A stretch of 41,945 bases of DNA from NCBI GenBank assembly GCA_030429935.1, contig JAUIGH010000003.1, positions 1 through 41,945 of the forward strand, in the 5' to 3' direction. Source of the stretch: a bacterium (GTDB lineage: Bacteria > Patescibacteriota > Saccharimonadia > Saccharimonadales > Saccharimonadaceae). How positions within the stretch are numbered: the stretch's first letter is position 1; every line of letters starts with the position of its first letter. The notes under the pieces were generated by a model. It was not told where the DNA came from. It was given only the letters and a program-made list of their open reading frames with translations, and made no database searches. Positions 32,738 through 41,943 of this stretch are shown here, piece by piece. The position numbers were made by a program, and so were the translations under genes.

Positions 32738-34088
32738 TTTGCTCACCTCCTGGATCAAAATCATCACCTTGAGTTGTGGCTAGTCGGAAATAGCGGTGAG
32801 CATCTTTGTATGGGCCGCCCATCGGATCGGTCCAGCCAGCTCGCGGTGCTTTGTCAGGTAATGATGCTTCAGCGACCTCGATGCCATTTTGTAAAACATC
32901 GTTTTTGCCGACATAGATTAACATGTGTCGCCCTGGCTGTCCTGCTGACACACCGATGTTGTAGCCGATAATTGTACCAGGTACGAGGTCGGTTTGAGAC
33001 TGTGGGGTGTACTCTATATACTTATTGCTATTGCTCATGTAGGTCATACCTTGGTCGATGCTGTAGTCAGTACTATAGTCTGGGTCGGCACCCGAATCAC
33101 GCATAACTCGTTTGACAAAAATATGACAGTCGACACCGTCGAGACTCGATTGACCACCTCTACCATAGCCGTTGACATTTTCGCCGTTGGCTTTAGCGGT
33201 GCGAATCGCATCAGCATATTCTGGTTTTAGCGTTAATGTGTTGCGCTGGTCTGGCCAAGCGTATTCTAAAGCTTTTGCAACTACTCCCGTCGCGTCAGCA
33301 GCCGCACCACTACCAGTATAGCAACCGTTACTGCTCAGAGAGCCAGCAGCAGACGGATCGCCGTCGCCGTAATCATCCAGAGCTGCTTGAGCGTTTGCGA
33401 GGCGCGATTCAAAATGTGGCACACCAGGCGCTTCGTAGTCGGTCATAAAGATTTCAGTGGCGTCCTTGAGATTGGTGGTGGCGGTGAATTTATCATAAAA
33501 ATCCGTACGGCCGGTCGGTGTTGTGTCTTCAATATGCCACCAGATAACCTCCAGCTGAGCAGCCAACTCGTACGGTTTAGTGGCGGGCAAATTATTGTCT
33601 TTGATGATTTGTTCGAATTTTTTTGATGGTGTCCATTGGATGAGCCCCCAGCCAGGTTGGCGCGTCTGTCCACCTGGCCAACCAGATACGACAGGCAGCG
33701 AGCTCGGGTCGTTGGTGCTGAATGGCAGGCCGCTTCCTGCTAGACGTTCGACGATCAGCGGATCGGCGGCGCCAGCTGATTCAGTAGCAATATTACCGAC
33801 TGCAGCTGCGGCGTGAATTGGTTTCAGACCTTTGGCGATCAAGAAATTGTATATTTTCTCTAAATTTTCTCCGCCGACGAGCGTACCACTACCTGACGCA
33901 GAACAGGCCACTGCTTCATCGTCAAATAGCGGCGGTATATTATTTTGACTATAGATATCGAGATTTATAGCCGCCGTATCGTATATCGGAGCTAGTGTTA
34001 GCACTGTTATGGAAACCAGTACGAAAACTAATCGCGACAATACGTGTTTTTTGAAATGTTGGAGTGGCGATCTTGTTAAACGGGACAT
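32730..34088 (-). CDS. Two-domain cell wall hydrolase of the secretion operon (phage-tail-lysozyme-like + NlpC/CHAP-like)
   Basis: Predicted exported protein of 452 residues serving the role of VirB1: opening peptidoglycan for the secretion channel. A hydrophobic signal or anchor lies at about 19-34. Residues 70-240 match the phage tail lysozyme pattern (IHAAAAVGNIATESAG with Glu103, then GWGLIQWTPSKKF). Residues 262-435 look like a papain-fold peptidase with Cys321 (LDGVDCHIFVKRVM) and His388 (GRHMLIYVG). The start overlaps the end of the upstream gene by 13 nt. Having both a glycan- and a peptide-cutting module in one protein is like Gram-positive VirB1-type proteins such as TcpG or CwlT. 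Confidence 0.83.
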   Translation of the reverse strand: MSRLTRSPLQHFKKHVLSRLVFVLVSITVLTLAPIYDTAAINLDIYSQNNIPPLFDDEAVACSASGSGTLVGGENLEKIYNFLIAKGLKPIHAAAAVGNIATESAGAADPLIVERLAGSGLPFSTNDPSSLPVVSGWPGGQTRQPGWGLIQWTPSKKFEQIIKDNNLPATKPYELAAQLEVIWWHIEDTTPTGRTDFYDKFTATTNLKDATEIFMTDYEAPGVPHFESRLANAQAALDDYGDGDPSAAGSLSSNGCYTGSGAAADATGVVAKALEYAWPDQRNTLTLKPEYADAIRTAKANGENVNGYGRGGQSSLDGVDCHIFVKRVMRDSGADPDYSTDYSIDQGMTYMSNSNKYIEYTPQSQTDLVPGTIIGYNIGVSAGQPGRHMLIYVGKNDVLQNGIEVAEASLPDKAPRAGWTDPMGGPYKDAHRYFRLATTQGDDFDPGGEQSE

Positions 34089-37000
34089 TTGTTTGCCTCG
34101 TTAACTCCACTCGGGACGTACTCCCAGTGCCAATTTTCCTCAGAGTATTGTTTGATGTTGAGCGCTGGTGCATTTTCATCGAGCCATTTCCATACTGGAT
34201 CTTCTGATCTTTGTCTACCGCTACAGCTTGTTTTAGAGCCTTCCTGTGACCCATCTGTTAGATTAAAATCAATAGCTGCTCCCAACTGATGGTGAGATTC
34301 TCCTGGATTAGCACACCCCTCACCTGAACATGGCTGAACGAGTCGGAACGACGAGTTTGAGTATAGTTTTTTGACAGGTAAATTATTTGCTTCCGCATAG
34401 TCCATATAGTCGCTACCGAGTTTTTGGTATATTCCAGCTACGGCCGCGTTTAGGACAGCGCCACTAGAATCATCTGTTGTCTTGGTTTCATTGTTCCAAC
34501 CTGTACCATCAATACTACTCAGGCGACAGAGCTTGATTGAAGGATTATCGTTGCCGGCAGGAATCCGCACTCCGGTATACTGAGTTTTGATCGTACCGAT
34601 ATCTTCGGTTCCGCCAGGACATTCTGCTGATGGGTTAACTAGCTCTGCATCTACTGGTGCGGACGTGGCATTCGTTGTAATACCAACCTCTTCAGTATCA
34701 AGGTCGTTGAAAGCCTGCATGACTTGGTAATCAACCAAGAAGACACTGATAGCCTCAGTCGACCGCGGATCTTTTATACCACTATTTTTGAGGGATGAGT
34801 CGCTATCGGCATCTGGGCAACCCGGGCCTTCTTCGTCCTCAGCGATAGCCTCATCGCAACGTGGGTGTCGGCCCGAGGCTTCACCTGACGAGTTGATGGC
34901 AACACAGTTTTCATTGCTGAAAATAAATTCTCCGCTAGCTGGATTGGCGCACTGGGTTATGTAATCAGATAGAGGTGTATCTTCGATGATCACCCCAGCC
35001 TCGATCAGTTCAGCGGGCGTGGCACCGTCAGGCATATCTTTTGTCTCATCGACCCAGCCCTCATCGATCATCAAACCGATCGCTGTACCAGTATCCATAC
35101 CGTTTTGGGCAGCGGTAAATCCGTGACACGATGTACCGGCAAAAGTACGTGTGACATCATCAGCACTACTGCCATTGCTATCGCTTGCGGTGTAGGCGTC
35201 ACCACTACTACAGTAATCAGTCGAGTAGGTATTGTTTGCATGACTAGCTGGCATCAGTGACCCAAAGGCTGTGCTAGTAAATATCGCTAATTTTTGGAGT
35301 GGACTAGCGGCGTAGTATCCGCTAGACAACAAACTTACACCTGAGTTGTGGACAACGCTGCCGAGCGCTGTATAAGGTGTTGATATATCAAATGGACTGA
35401 GTGTCTCACGAGCCATCTCGCCGTAAAATCGTTCGTTTTCGGCACGGATAACGTCGTATTCTGCTAGTTTTGATTTGGTGAGCGGCGGGATAGCCCGTGC
35501 CGTAGCACCGCTCGCGAAAAAGGCTGCCGCACCGATACCGATCGTGTCACCCAACTCAACACCACGGGCGGCTGGGATGGCATCGTTTTCGGCCAGTTCG
35601 GTCAGTGATTCGGTGACGAAGTTTCCTAGCTGGGCTTGCAAGAATTGACCGACAAAATAACCGACAGCAAATCCTGCAGCCACTTTAATGAGCCCGCCGA
35701 CGATTGTTGATGATGCTAATACACTTGCGGTGGCGTCGACACCTTGTGCGGCATACATAGTGGTCGGGTGTAGGACGACATCACAAGCTTCTTTGGTAGA
35801 AGCTTCGGTCGCTGCTGCGTTACGGACAGTCGGACTTTGTAAAAATCCAAAGGCTGGGCTGAATTTTGTCGAGGGTTCGATCTTTCCGCCCAATCCGGCT
35901 GCGGCTAATAGATACGGTGACTCTGTTGCTGAGCCGAGTTTACCGGTTTCACTATGTGGCACACGCTCGGTAAGCGGTATACTAGCGGCTTCGACGTCGG
36001 CTGGATCGACGGCACTGGCGCCGTCGACAGCTGCCGCCTGGATGCGTGCACCGGGTGAGCCTGCACTATATAAAAACGCATCAGCCACCTGAACGAGTTG
36101 GATCGAAGCGATGCCGATGGCGGCAAAACGCGGTATCTTCGGTGCGATACAGCCAGCGGCGGCGACGTAGTAAATAGTACCACCTCTTTTGACGCTATTG
36201 AGCTTGCTTGTCAGGCGAGTTTTGACGTCGGCGATGCGGCCTCGGAGCTCCTGAGCACCCGGAATCGAGTCGATTTTGCGTGTTAAGGCTTGCTTGGCTC
36301 GCTCGGTATTTGATAATCCAGGTTTATTATCACCGCCAGACGAACCGCCGTTACGATTGAGCCCGAGCGGGTTATAGAAGGCTTTTTTCATGATGTTTCC
36401 TGCCCAGGCTTTGGTGCGAAAGTTGATTGCTCCACCTGGTCCATAAATTTTGGCGGCAAATTTGCGATTTTCGCGTTGTAACAAGAATCCATTCAGGTCT
36501 TTAATAGCGACGCGCTTCTCTACTCCATCAGCAGTGAATAAGTAGTGTGACGGATTTTTATCTGGCCAACCAGTTCGCTTATTCTGGGGTTCGCTACAAT
36601 TCCCATCAAAACACGCTCGAACTCCTTTTTTGTCGAGTTTACGCAACGCTGAATTGGATATCATACCCATACCGCGACATTTAATACGTTTCGACTGACA
36701 GTTAGGGTCGGCACTATCACCAGATGCGTATGTAAATGCTTTGATAAATCTCTGCTCCATAACCGTCGACGACGAGTCGTTGAACGTTGTCAACATCTGC
36801 ATCAGCGAGGTGACCATGAAGCCACCTGGTACTATAAATGAAAATATCGCCAACACGCCCGCCAGCCCACCGCCTATACCGAGAAACGGCGCTGATCGAC
36901 GAAAAGTTTTACTTTTCATCAAGGCCTGGGCGCGACCACGGAGAGTTGTTGGTTTGTTGGTCCCGGTGTAGTTGTTGATGTGTGAGGCGGACTGTTCTTT

Positions 37001-37207
37001 GTCTTGAATACGTTGGGCGCTAGCTGCGATAGAGTTTTCGTTTTGCCTATCTTCGCTCGGGGCGCGAAATTGATTTTCTAGATCATTTACTTCTCGAGCT
37101 CGTTCATCCGCACTCACTCCTAGATCATCGTGACTGCCATCAGGACGACCGAGCTTTTGGTCGTATGTGTCTTGGATGCGGTTGGGGTCGTCTATTTTGG
37201 TTGCCAT
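34076..37207 (-). CDS. Large membrane protein of the secretion operon ending in a VanY/M15 peptidase domain
   Basis: The 1043-residue protein has a charged cytoplasmic start of about 100 residues, a strong helix at about 106-136, further hydrophobic stretches near 345-380, 496-525, 553-575 and 637-655, and a Cys-containing loop region between them. This layout recalls VirB6-like channel proteins, though I see no decisive motif. The last 100 residues are clearer: ESHHQLGAAIDF (from about 970) and ENWHWEYVP (about 1024-1032) are the zinc and catalytic motifs of D-alanyl-D-alanine carboxypeptidases of the M15/VanY family. It lies 9 nt after virB4. A channel protein with a fused wall peptidase would be unusual; a wall enzyme with several anchors is the alternative. 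Confidence 0.78.
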   Translation of the reverse strand: MATKIDDPNRIQDTYDQKLGRPDGSHDDLGVSADERAREVNDLENQFRAPSEDRQNENSIAASAQRIQDKEQSASHINNYTGTNKPTTLRGRAQALMKSKTFRRSAPFLGIGGGLAGVLAIFSFIVPGGFMVTSLMQMLTTFNDSSSTVMEQRFIKAFTYASGDSADPNCQSKRIKCRGMGMISNSALRKLDKKGVRACFDGNCSEPQNKRTGWPDKNPSHYLFTADGVEKRVAIKDLNGFLLQRENRKFAAKIYGPGGAINFRTKAWAGNIMKKAFYNPLGLNRNGGSSGGDNKPGLSNTERAKQALTRKIDSIPGAQELRGRIADVKTRLTSKLNSVKRGGTIYYVAAAGCIAPKIPRFAAIGIASIQLVQVADAFLYSAGSPGARIQAAAVDGASAVDPADVEAASIPLTERVPHSETGKLGSATESPYLLAAAGLGGKIEPSTKFSPAFGFLQSPTVRNAAATEASTKEACDVVLHPTTMYAAQGVDATASVLASSTIVGGLIKVAAGFAVGYFVGQFLQAQLGNFVTESLTELAENDAIPAARGVELGDTIGIGAAAFFASGATARAIPPLTKSKLAEYDVIRAENERFYGEMARETLSPFDISTPYTALGSVVHNSGVSLLSSGYYAASPLQKLAIFTSTAFGSLMPASHANNTYSTDYCSSGDAYTASDSNGSSADDVTRTFAGTSCHGFTAAQNGMDTGTAIGLMIDEGWVDETKDMPDGATPAELIEAGVIIEDTPLSDYITQCANPASGEFIFSNENCVAINSSGEASGRHPRCDEAIAEDEEGPGCPDADSDSSLKNSGIKDPRSTEAISVFLVDYQVMQAFNDLDTEEVGITTNATSAPVDAELVNPSAECPGGTEDIGTIKTQYTGVRIPAGNDNPSIKLCRLSSIDGTGWNNETKTTDDSSGAVLNAAVAGIYQKLGSDYMDYAEANNLPVKKLYSNSSFRLVQPCSGEGCANPGESHHQLGAAIDFNLTDGSQEGSKTSCSGRQRSEDPVWKWLDENAPALNIKQYSEENWHWEYVPSGVNEANKCPV

Positions 37208-37216
37208 AGCTACGTC

Positions 37217-39109
37217 CTAGGGTTGAGGCTGTTCCTGTGGGGGTGCTGAAAGTTGACCATTTGGCTGAGCTTGAACTTGTTGGGCCTGGGCGATTTGCGC
37301 CAGTTCCTGCGGGTTGGTCGTGATCAGTTGGTGCTCGGTTTGGCTTGCGATAATCTGGATGTGGACGTGATTTTGTCCAGCAAAAAACAGCCCCTGCCCC
37401 ACTGGGAAGTTTGCTAAGCGTTTCTTTTCTTCTTCGGTCAGTTTGAACACGTCGGCGAGCACGTCGACGGCACTGGTCGATTGTTTCAGGAGTAGTTGCA
37501 TCGAGCTGTTGGCGACGATCGAGCGGCCCATTTTGCTACCCATAAAGTCTTCGACGTCTTGAGTGATCGTCGTGAGACCGAGCTGGTATTTACGGGCGCG
37601 TTTGGCAATCGAAGACAGGAAGTTTGCCGAGTCATCATACTTCATCAGCTGCCACGCCTCATCAACGATCAGCATGCGCTTGCGCTGATTGGTGCGAGTG
37701 ATATTCCAGATGTGACCGAGGATAATATACATAGCGACTGGACGCAGCTCTTCTTCGAGGTCTCGGATGTTAAACACCACCAATGTGTTATTGATGTCAA
37801 TGTTCGATTGCTGCGAAAAGATGCCCGCGAAGGTGCCGGTGGTGTATTTACGTAAACGCTGAGCCAGCCCAGGACCAGTACCGCCCATATGGAGCAGTGT
37901 GTCGTATAGGTCATTGATGGTTGGCGGCGTCGAATTATGCGTCAATGGGTCGCTAGTGATGCCGGCGCGGGCGTACGTGTCGATCAGCGCTTGGTCTAGG
38001 TCGGCTTCTTCGGCGGGAGTTAGCCCCGCCATCATCTGGCCACTGGCGGTCATCTGCGAGCTACCGAGCATCAAACGCAATAAACCATGCAAAGTGACGA
38101 GGTTGGCGCGCAAGGCGTCGTCGGCTTCTTCAGTGTCAATAACGCGCGGCAAGTCAAACGGGTTGATGCGCGTATCACTGTTGAGGCTGAGGCGGATGTA
38201 ACTACCACCGACGGCGTCGGCCAGCTTTTGATACTCATTTTCTGGGTCGATAATCAGAACTTCGGCACCCGTCATCATACTGCGCAAGGCTTCAAGCTTG
38301 ACAGTGAACGATTTACCGGCGCCGGACTTGGCAAAGACGACCATATTGGCGTTCTCTAGAGTGAAGCGATCAAAGATGACCAGACCGTTGTTATGCATGT
38401 TGATGCCGTACAGTATGCCTTTGCCATCGGACAAATCGGCGCTGGTAAACGGAAAGCTGGTCGAAATCGCGCCAGTGTTCATGTTGCGACGAATCTGTAG
38501 CTCGTCGGTCATCTGTGGCAGCGTGCTATTCAGGCCTTGTTCTTGCTGGTTGGAGGCGACCTTACTAAACACCAACTGTTGGCCAAAGATAGTTTCAATC
38601 TTGCGCTGGACAAAGCTCAGTTCATCGAGACTATCGGCGTACAGCGTCAAGTAGAGGCCGTAGCGAAAGAATCGTTCGGCGCCGACCTGTAGCTGATCTC
38701 GCAGCTCTTCGGCGTCACGCAGTGCTGCTTCGAGTCCAGGGTCGCGAGTTTTGCCCTTTTCGGCGTTGATCGACATGCTAGCCTGGAGCTGGGTGACTTT
38801 CTTTTTCAGGTTATTGAGCACGACTTGGCTTTCGACTGGATAGACAAACATACTGACGTCGAGCACTTCGTCGATATTGATGACGCTCGACAGCCAACCG
38901 GTGTAGACTTCGCGCGGGTAGCCATAAACGTAAATCGTTCGGCAGTATTTGGTGCCCAATCGGAAATAGCCTGCATGGATCTCGAGACTACTCGGCGCGA
39001 TTAGATCGCGCAGCGTGTTCATACCGCGCAGGAAAGCCTGCTCGACCTCGGCTTGCTCGCGCGCTTTTTGCTCGGCCGCGATGTCGACCGGATCTTGTCG
39101 CTTTGCCAT
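37217..39109 (-). CDS. virB4: VirB4/TraC-type secretion ATPase
   Basis: The conserved ATPase of type IV secretion systems, driving pilus assembly or substrate transfer at the membrane inner face. It has 630 residues. The N-terminal domain (about 50-250) reads GTKYCRTIYVYGYPREVYTGW and ends with PFTSADLSDGKG; the ATPase has Walker A AKSGAGKSFT, IIDPENEYQKL, Walker B RMLIVDEAWQLM and the TITQDVEDF motif near the end. The tail is Gln/Pro-rich. GGAGGAGGT sits 8 nt before the ATG, within the last codons (GGGGS) of the preceding gene, 2 nt away. The operon order PrgI - N-domain protein - VirB4 is the Gram-positive/CPR type. Confidence 0.95.
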   Translation of the reverse strand: MAKRQDPVDIAAEQKAREQAEVEQAFLRGMNTLRDLIAPSSLEIHAGYFRLGTKYCRTIYVYGYPREVYTGWLSSVINIDEVLDVSMFVYPVESQVVLNNLKKKVTQLQASMSINAEKGKTRDPGLEAALRDAEELRDQLQVGAERFFRYGLYLTLYADSLDELSFVQRKIETIFGQQLVFSKVASNQQEQGLNSTLPQMTDELQIRRNMNTGAISTSFPFTSADLSDGKGILYGINMHNNGLVIFDRFTLENANMVVFAKSGAGKSFTVKLEALRSMMTGAEVLIIDPENEYQKLADAVGGSYIRLSLNSDTRINPFDLPRVIDTEEADDALRANLVTLHGLLRLMLGSSQMTASGQMMAGLTPAEEADLDQALIDTYARAGITSDPLTHNSTPPTINDLYDTLLHMGGTGPGLAQRLRKYTTGTFAGIFSQQSNIDINNTLVVFNIRDLEEELRPVAMYIILGHIWNITRTNQRKRMLIVDEAWQLMKYDDSANFLSSIAKRARKYQLGLTTITQDVEDFMGSKMGRSIVANSSMQLLLKQSTSAVDVLADVFKLTEEEKKRLANFPVGQGLFFAGQNHVHIQIIASQTEHQLITTNPQELAQIAQAQQVQAQPNGQLSAPPQEQPQP

Positions 39110-39111
39110 GA

Positions 39112-40014
39112 CTAGGAACCTCCTCCGCCCGTGTTCATGCGCGGCGCTTCACCAGCACCTTTTTTGACGAACGTCGGCGTGTTTTGCCCAAAATCACCCA
39201 GCGGCTGGTTGACGCTGGTATCGGGATTGTATGAATTGTAATAGAGCTCGCCGAGTTGTTTGGTATTGAGACGATTTGATTCAACGCCGACTTGGAACAG
39301 GCCGCTGGTAACGGTATCGACACGAGTTGATAGTTCGTCTTTGGCTTTGTCGTACGTCTCTTGGCTGATTTTGGTGACTGCTGGGCCTTTGTTGCCGAAT
39401 ATACTCGAGAAGAAACCTTTGCTTTGTTCGACAAGTTTGGCGGCGTCGCCCTCTGGGTAGTACGGTATCACAATGTAGAATGATTTTTCCATAATATTAG
39501 CGCTCTGAGCCAGGGCGTCGACAAAGTCGAGATAATCCTCCATCAACACATTGAGTAGCATATTGTCCTGTGAGCGGCGAATGTTATCGAGCCGCTCAAT
39601 ATAGGGAGCGATATCGACACGTCGCGACCGAACGAGCACTTGTATGGGAAAGAATAGTGAGTTGAGAAAGTTTTGATAACTAAATTCGATACCTTCGCGC
39701 TCACGGGCACTCATCAGGTCAAAGTTGATCGACTGACACGAAATAACAGCGCGAAATGTGCCATCGCTCATGACGATCATGCCGTCGCGGAGTTCTGAAA
39801 ACAGTAGGCTTTTTTGCGCAGTCGTTTGGTTGCTGGCTTGTTTAGCCTGCTCCTGTTGTGGCTGTGTTGGCTGTTGGCCGGGTTGCTGAGCGGCTGGCGG
39901 CGTGGCTTGTGGCTGCATGTTGGCAGGAACTTGCGGTTCAGGAGCCATACCCACCTGTGTGTTGGGGGGTTGTTGGCTGGCTGGCTGTACTGGCTGCTGG
40001 TTGTTTGGCGGCAC
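39112..40014 (-). CDS. TraC/TrsD-like protein with VirB4 N-terminal-type domain and P/Q-rich head
   Basis: It has about 300 residues from GTG 40014, chosen because AGGAG lies 7 nt before it; the GTG at 40029 has no such site. The first 70 residues are low-complexity Pro/Gln (NNQQPVQPASQQPP and similar), probably disordered. The rest (LLFSELRDGMIVMSDGTFRAVISC, then SYQNFLNSLFFPIQVLVRSR and YLDFVDALAQSANIMEKSFYIVIPYYP, each under 25 residues) matches the N-terminal part of TraC/VirB4 ATPases without the ATP site. It lies directly ahead of virB4 and likely forms part of the ATPase assembly. Confidence 0.85.
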   Translation of the reverse strand: MPPNNQQPVQPASQQPPNTQVGMAPEPQVPANMQPQATPPAAQQPGQQPTQPQQEQAKQASNQTTAQKSLLFSELRDGMIVMSDGTFRAVISCQSINFDLMSAREREGIEFSYQNFLNSLFFPIQVLVRSRRVDIAPYIERLDNIRRSQDNMLLNVLMEDYLDFVDALAQSANIMEKSFYIVIPYYPEGDAAKLVEQSKGFFSSIFGNKGPAVTKISQETYDKAKDELSTRVDTVTSGLFQVGVESNRLNTKQLGELYYNSYNPDTSVNQPLGDFGQNTPTFVKKGAGEAPRMNTGGGGS

Positions 40015-40045
40015 GTCCCCACTCCTCACGCGAGATATCTATCGA

Positions 40046-41044
40046 CTAACGGAGCGATATGACAACCTCATCGTTGTCTTTTTCTTTTTCCTCGATACGA
40101 TGCGCCTCACGCGCGATCGTTTCCACCGTTAGGTCCTTGTTGCTTGCGAGATTTATTATATCAGGCGACAGGGGCTTTTCGCTAGTGGTTTCAGGTGATT
40201 CGGTACTTTGAGTCGGTTCAGGCGGTGTGGTCGATTGCTGCTGCGGCGTAATCGGATCTGGCTGGGGTTGTAGTGTGGTGGCCGCTGCCGGATCGGCCGC
40301 AGGCGGGTTGCCTGACGGTGAGACGACATGCTGATGCATGTTTGGGTATGGGTCAAACGTCGGCGCACCCGTACCGGTCGGCGCAGCTGGCTGTGGGGTT
40401 TGGAATTGTGCTGATGTGTTGGGTGGTGCGGCTGCTTGAGTCGGCTGTGGCTGCGGGCTATGCATGCGCTGAACCATTTGCTCGCGGCGCGATTGATCGG
40501 CTTTGTCGATCATGGTGTCGAATGAACGCGCTAGTGAGCCGTTTTCGTCCCAGCTATCCGGTGTGTTTTGGGCATCGTTGTAGACATCGCTGACCATCGA
40601 GGTTTGTTGTGGCCGTTGGGCATTACGAATCGACCAGCCCTGGGTGTCGGCTAGTGTGGCCAGGTACGCGAGACGTTGCTCGGCTTCGTTGCCGGAGATA
40701 TCTTTTGTCAGTACCTGTTGAACGGTATGTGATGCGGTGATATCGATCAATGACTGAATACCGTCAGGCTGCCACAGACGCTTGCGGGGCTTGACGTAGT
40801 ACGATACCAGCGCGGCCAAGTAGACTTCCATCGGTTGGTCTTTGCGTAGTGGCAACGCTAAGACAACGAAAAACAATACAATTGGCATCGGAATGATGAC
40901 CAACGGCGCAAATAGCGTGAATAGCCCATAGGCCAAGATACCAGCCATCGCGGCGATCACCAGATAGATAAATTGTCGAAAACTAAACGGTCCGAGGAGC
41001 TTATCCTCCGCTTCGACATCTTGGGCGACTTTGTAGCTAGCCAT
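40046..41044 (-). CDS. PrgI family type IV secretion protein with long P/Q-rich tail
   Basis: Membrane protein of 332 residues related to PrgI, the Gram-positive counterpart of VirB3. The start MASYKVAQDVEAEDKLLGPFS and two helices at about 24-45 and 47-65, followed by YYVKPRKRLWQPDG, are typical. Family members are commonly near 120 residues; this one adds about 200. Residues about 185-300 are rich in Pro, Gln, Thr and Ala, and the last 30 residues are charged (EKEKDNDEVVISLR end). A TATAAT box ends 8 nt before the ATG. It leads into the TraC-like and virB4 genes, so it sets their transcription if the box is real. Confidence 0.88.
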   Translation of the reverse strand: MASYKVAQDVEAEDKLLGPFSFRQFIYLVIAAMAGILAYGLFTLFAPLVIIPMPIVLFFVVLALPLRKDQPMEVYLAALVSYYVKPRKRLWQPDGIQSLIDITASHTVQQVLTKDISGNEAEQRLAYLATLADTQGWSIRNAQRPQQTSMVSDVYNDAQNTPDSWDENGSLARSFDTMIDKADQSRREQMVQRMHSPQPQPTQAAAPPNTSAQFQTPQPAAPTGTGAPTFDPYPNMHQHVVSPSGNPPAADPAAATTLQPQPDPITPQQQSTTPPEPTQSTESPETTSEKPLSPDIINLASNKDLTVETIAREAHRIEEKEKDNDEVVISLR

Positions 41045-41052
41045 ATGAGTGT

Positions 41053-41058
41053 ATTATA
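41053..41058 (-). promoter_or_regulatory. -10 box upstream of the PrgI gene
   Basis: Minus-strand TATAAT, eight bases before the ATG, no ribosome site and no clear -35. Either an internal, nearly leaderless promoter of the secretion operon or a chance AT-rich stretch. Confidence 0.35.
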
Positions 41059-41073
41059 CAGACATAAGTAGCT

Positions 41074-41943
41074 CTAAGGTAAGTTTCCTTGCGGTCCGTT
41101 CGATCCGCTACGTAAGTTGCGCCGATCAATCTCCGCTTTGGCGGCCTCGCCTATGGAGCTGTTGCCATGCGTGTTGCGCACACGCAACAGGTCGCCATCT
41201 GACAGCTGGGAAACACCACCTGCTTTGTTGACTGCTGCTTCCGCATTTTTCGCACCCATTTTCTGAAGCGACTCACGAGTATTGGTAGCCTCACTAGTAC
41301 TTGCTGGCGCAGCGCTGGGACTTGTTGTAGTCGAACTCGATCCACCAGATCGATATTGCTCCATAAACGCAATCGTATCTGAATTGCCCATCGTACGGGC
41401 TGAGTCGCTAGCAAGTATTTTATCTATTCGATCTGGGCTGATAATTCCTTTTTGAATCGCCACCTTAACACCGTCTGGGGTTTGACTAGCAATTTCAGCA
41501 TCAGAGAGATTCCAGCTGGACTCTTGCTCGGCACGTTCAGTTATGTCCATACGATATTTGCCTTGACCATGCATACCGTTCCTTATGGCGTGCTCATAGA
41601 CATCTGCGGCTTTTGATTTGACTGCGCTGTTTCGCACAGTGGCTGACATCTCATCGTAGGCACGGACACTGCCTTCAGATTGCAACCCACCACTGGCAAT
41701 CTTTTCATCGAGATTAGCGTAAGATGCTCGAAGCATATTTGCACCAGAACCACCCGCTGATGCAAGTTTAGACGTGATTGCCCGTGCCGCTGCGACCTCA
41801 CCAGAATTAATTGCTTCGACCAGTTTCTCTCCTAAGTCTGGTACTGACATGTTCTCGTATTTGCTCGCCAAACCAGAAGCTGCTTGACCGATTGCGGTGT
41901 CACGCTGGGATTTCAGGATTTCTTGCATACTTGTATCACCGTT
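41074..41943 (-). CDS. C-terminal part of a secretion-operon protein, open at the right edge
   Basis: The frame has no stop before the window ends (in-frame codons continue upstream of the ATG at 41928), so this is the soluble C-terminal end, about 290 residues, of a longer protein. It is Ala/Ser/Gly-rich and helical (GQAASGLASKYENMSV, AAARAITSKLASAGG), with a Ser/Thr/Ala-Pro linker and a Gly-rich end (NLRSGSNGPQGNLP). Position just before PrgI, where CPR and Gram-positive operons often place a VirB6/TrbL-like membrane protein, suggests that identity; the membrane part would lie outside the window. No catalytic motif is seen. Confidence 0.65.
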   Translation of the reverse strand, partial: NGDTSMQEILKSQRDTAIGQAASGLASKYENMSVPDLGEKLVEAINSGEVAAARAITSKLASAGGSGANMLRASYANLDEKIASGGLQSEGSVRAYDEMSATVRNSAVKSKAADVYEHAIRNGMHGQGKYRMDITERAEQESSWNLSDAEIASQTPDGVKVAIQKGIISPDRIDKILASDSARTMGNSDTIAFMEQYRSGGSSSTTTSPSAAPASTSEATNTRESLQKMGAKNAEAAVNKAGGVSQLSDGDLLRVRNTHGNSSIGEAAKAEIDRRNLRSGSNGPQGNLP

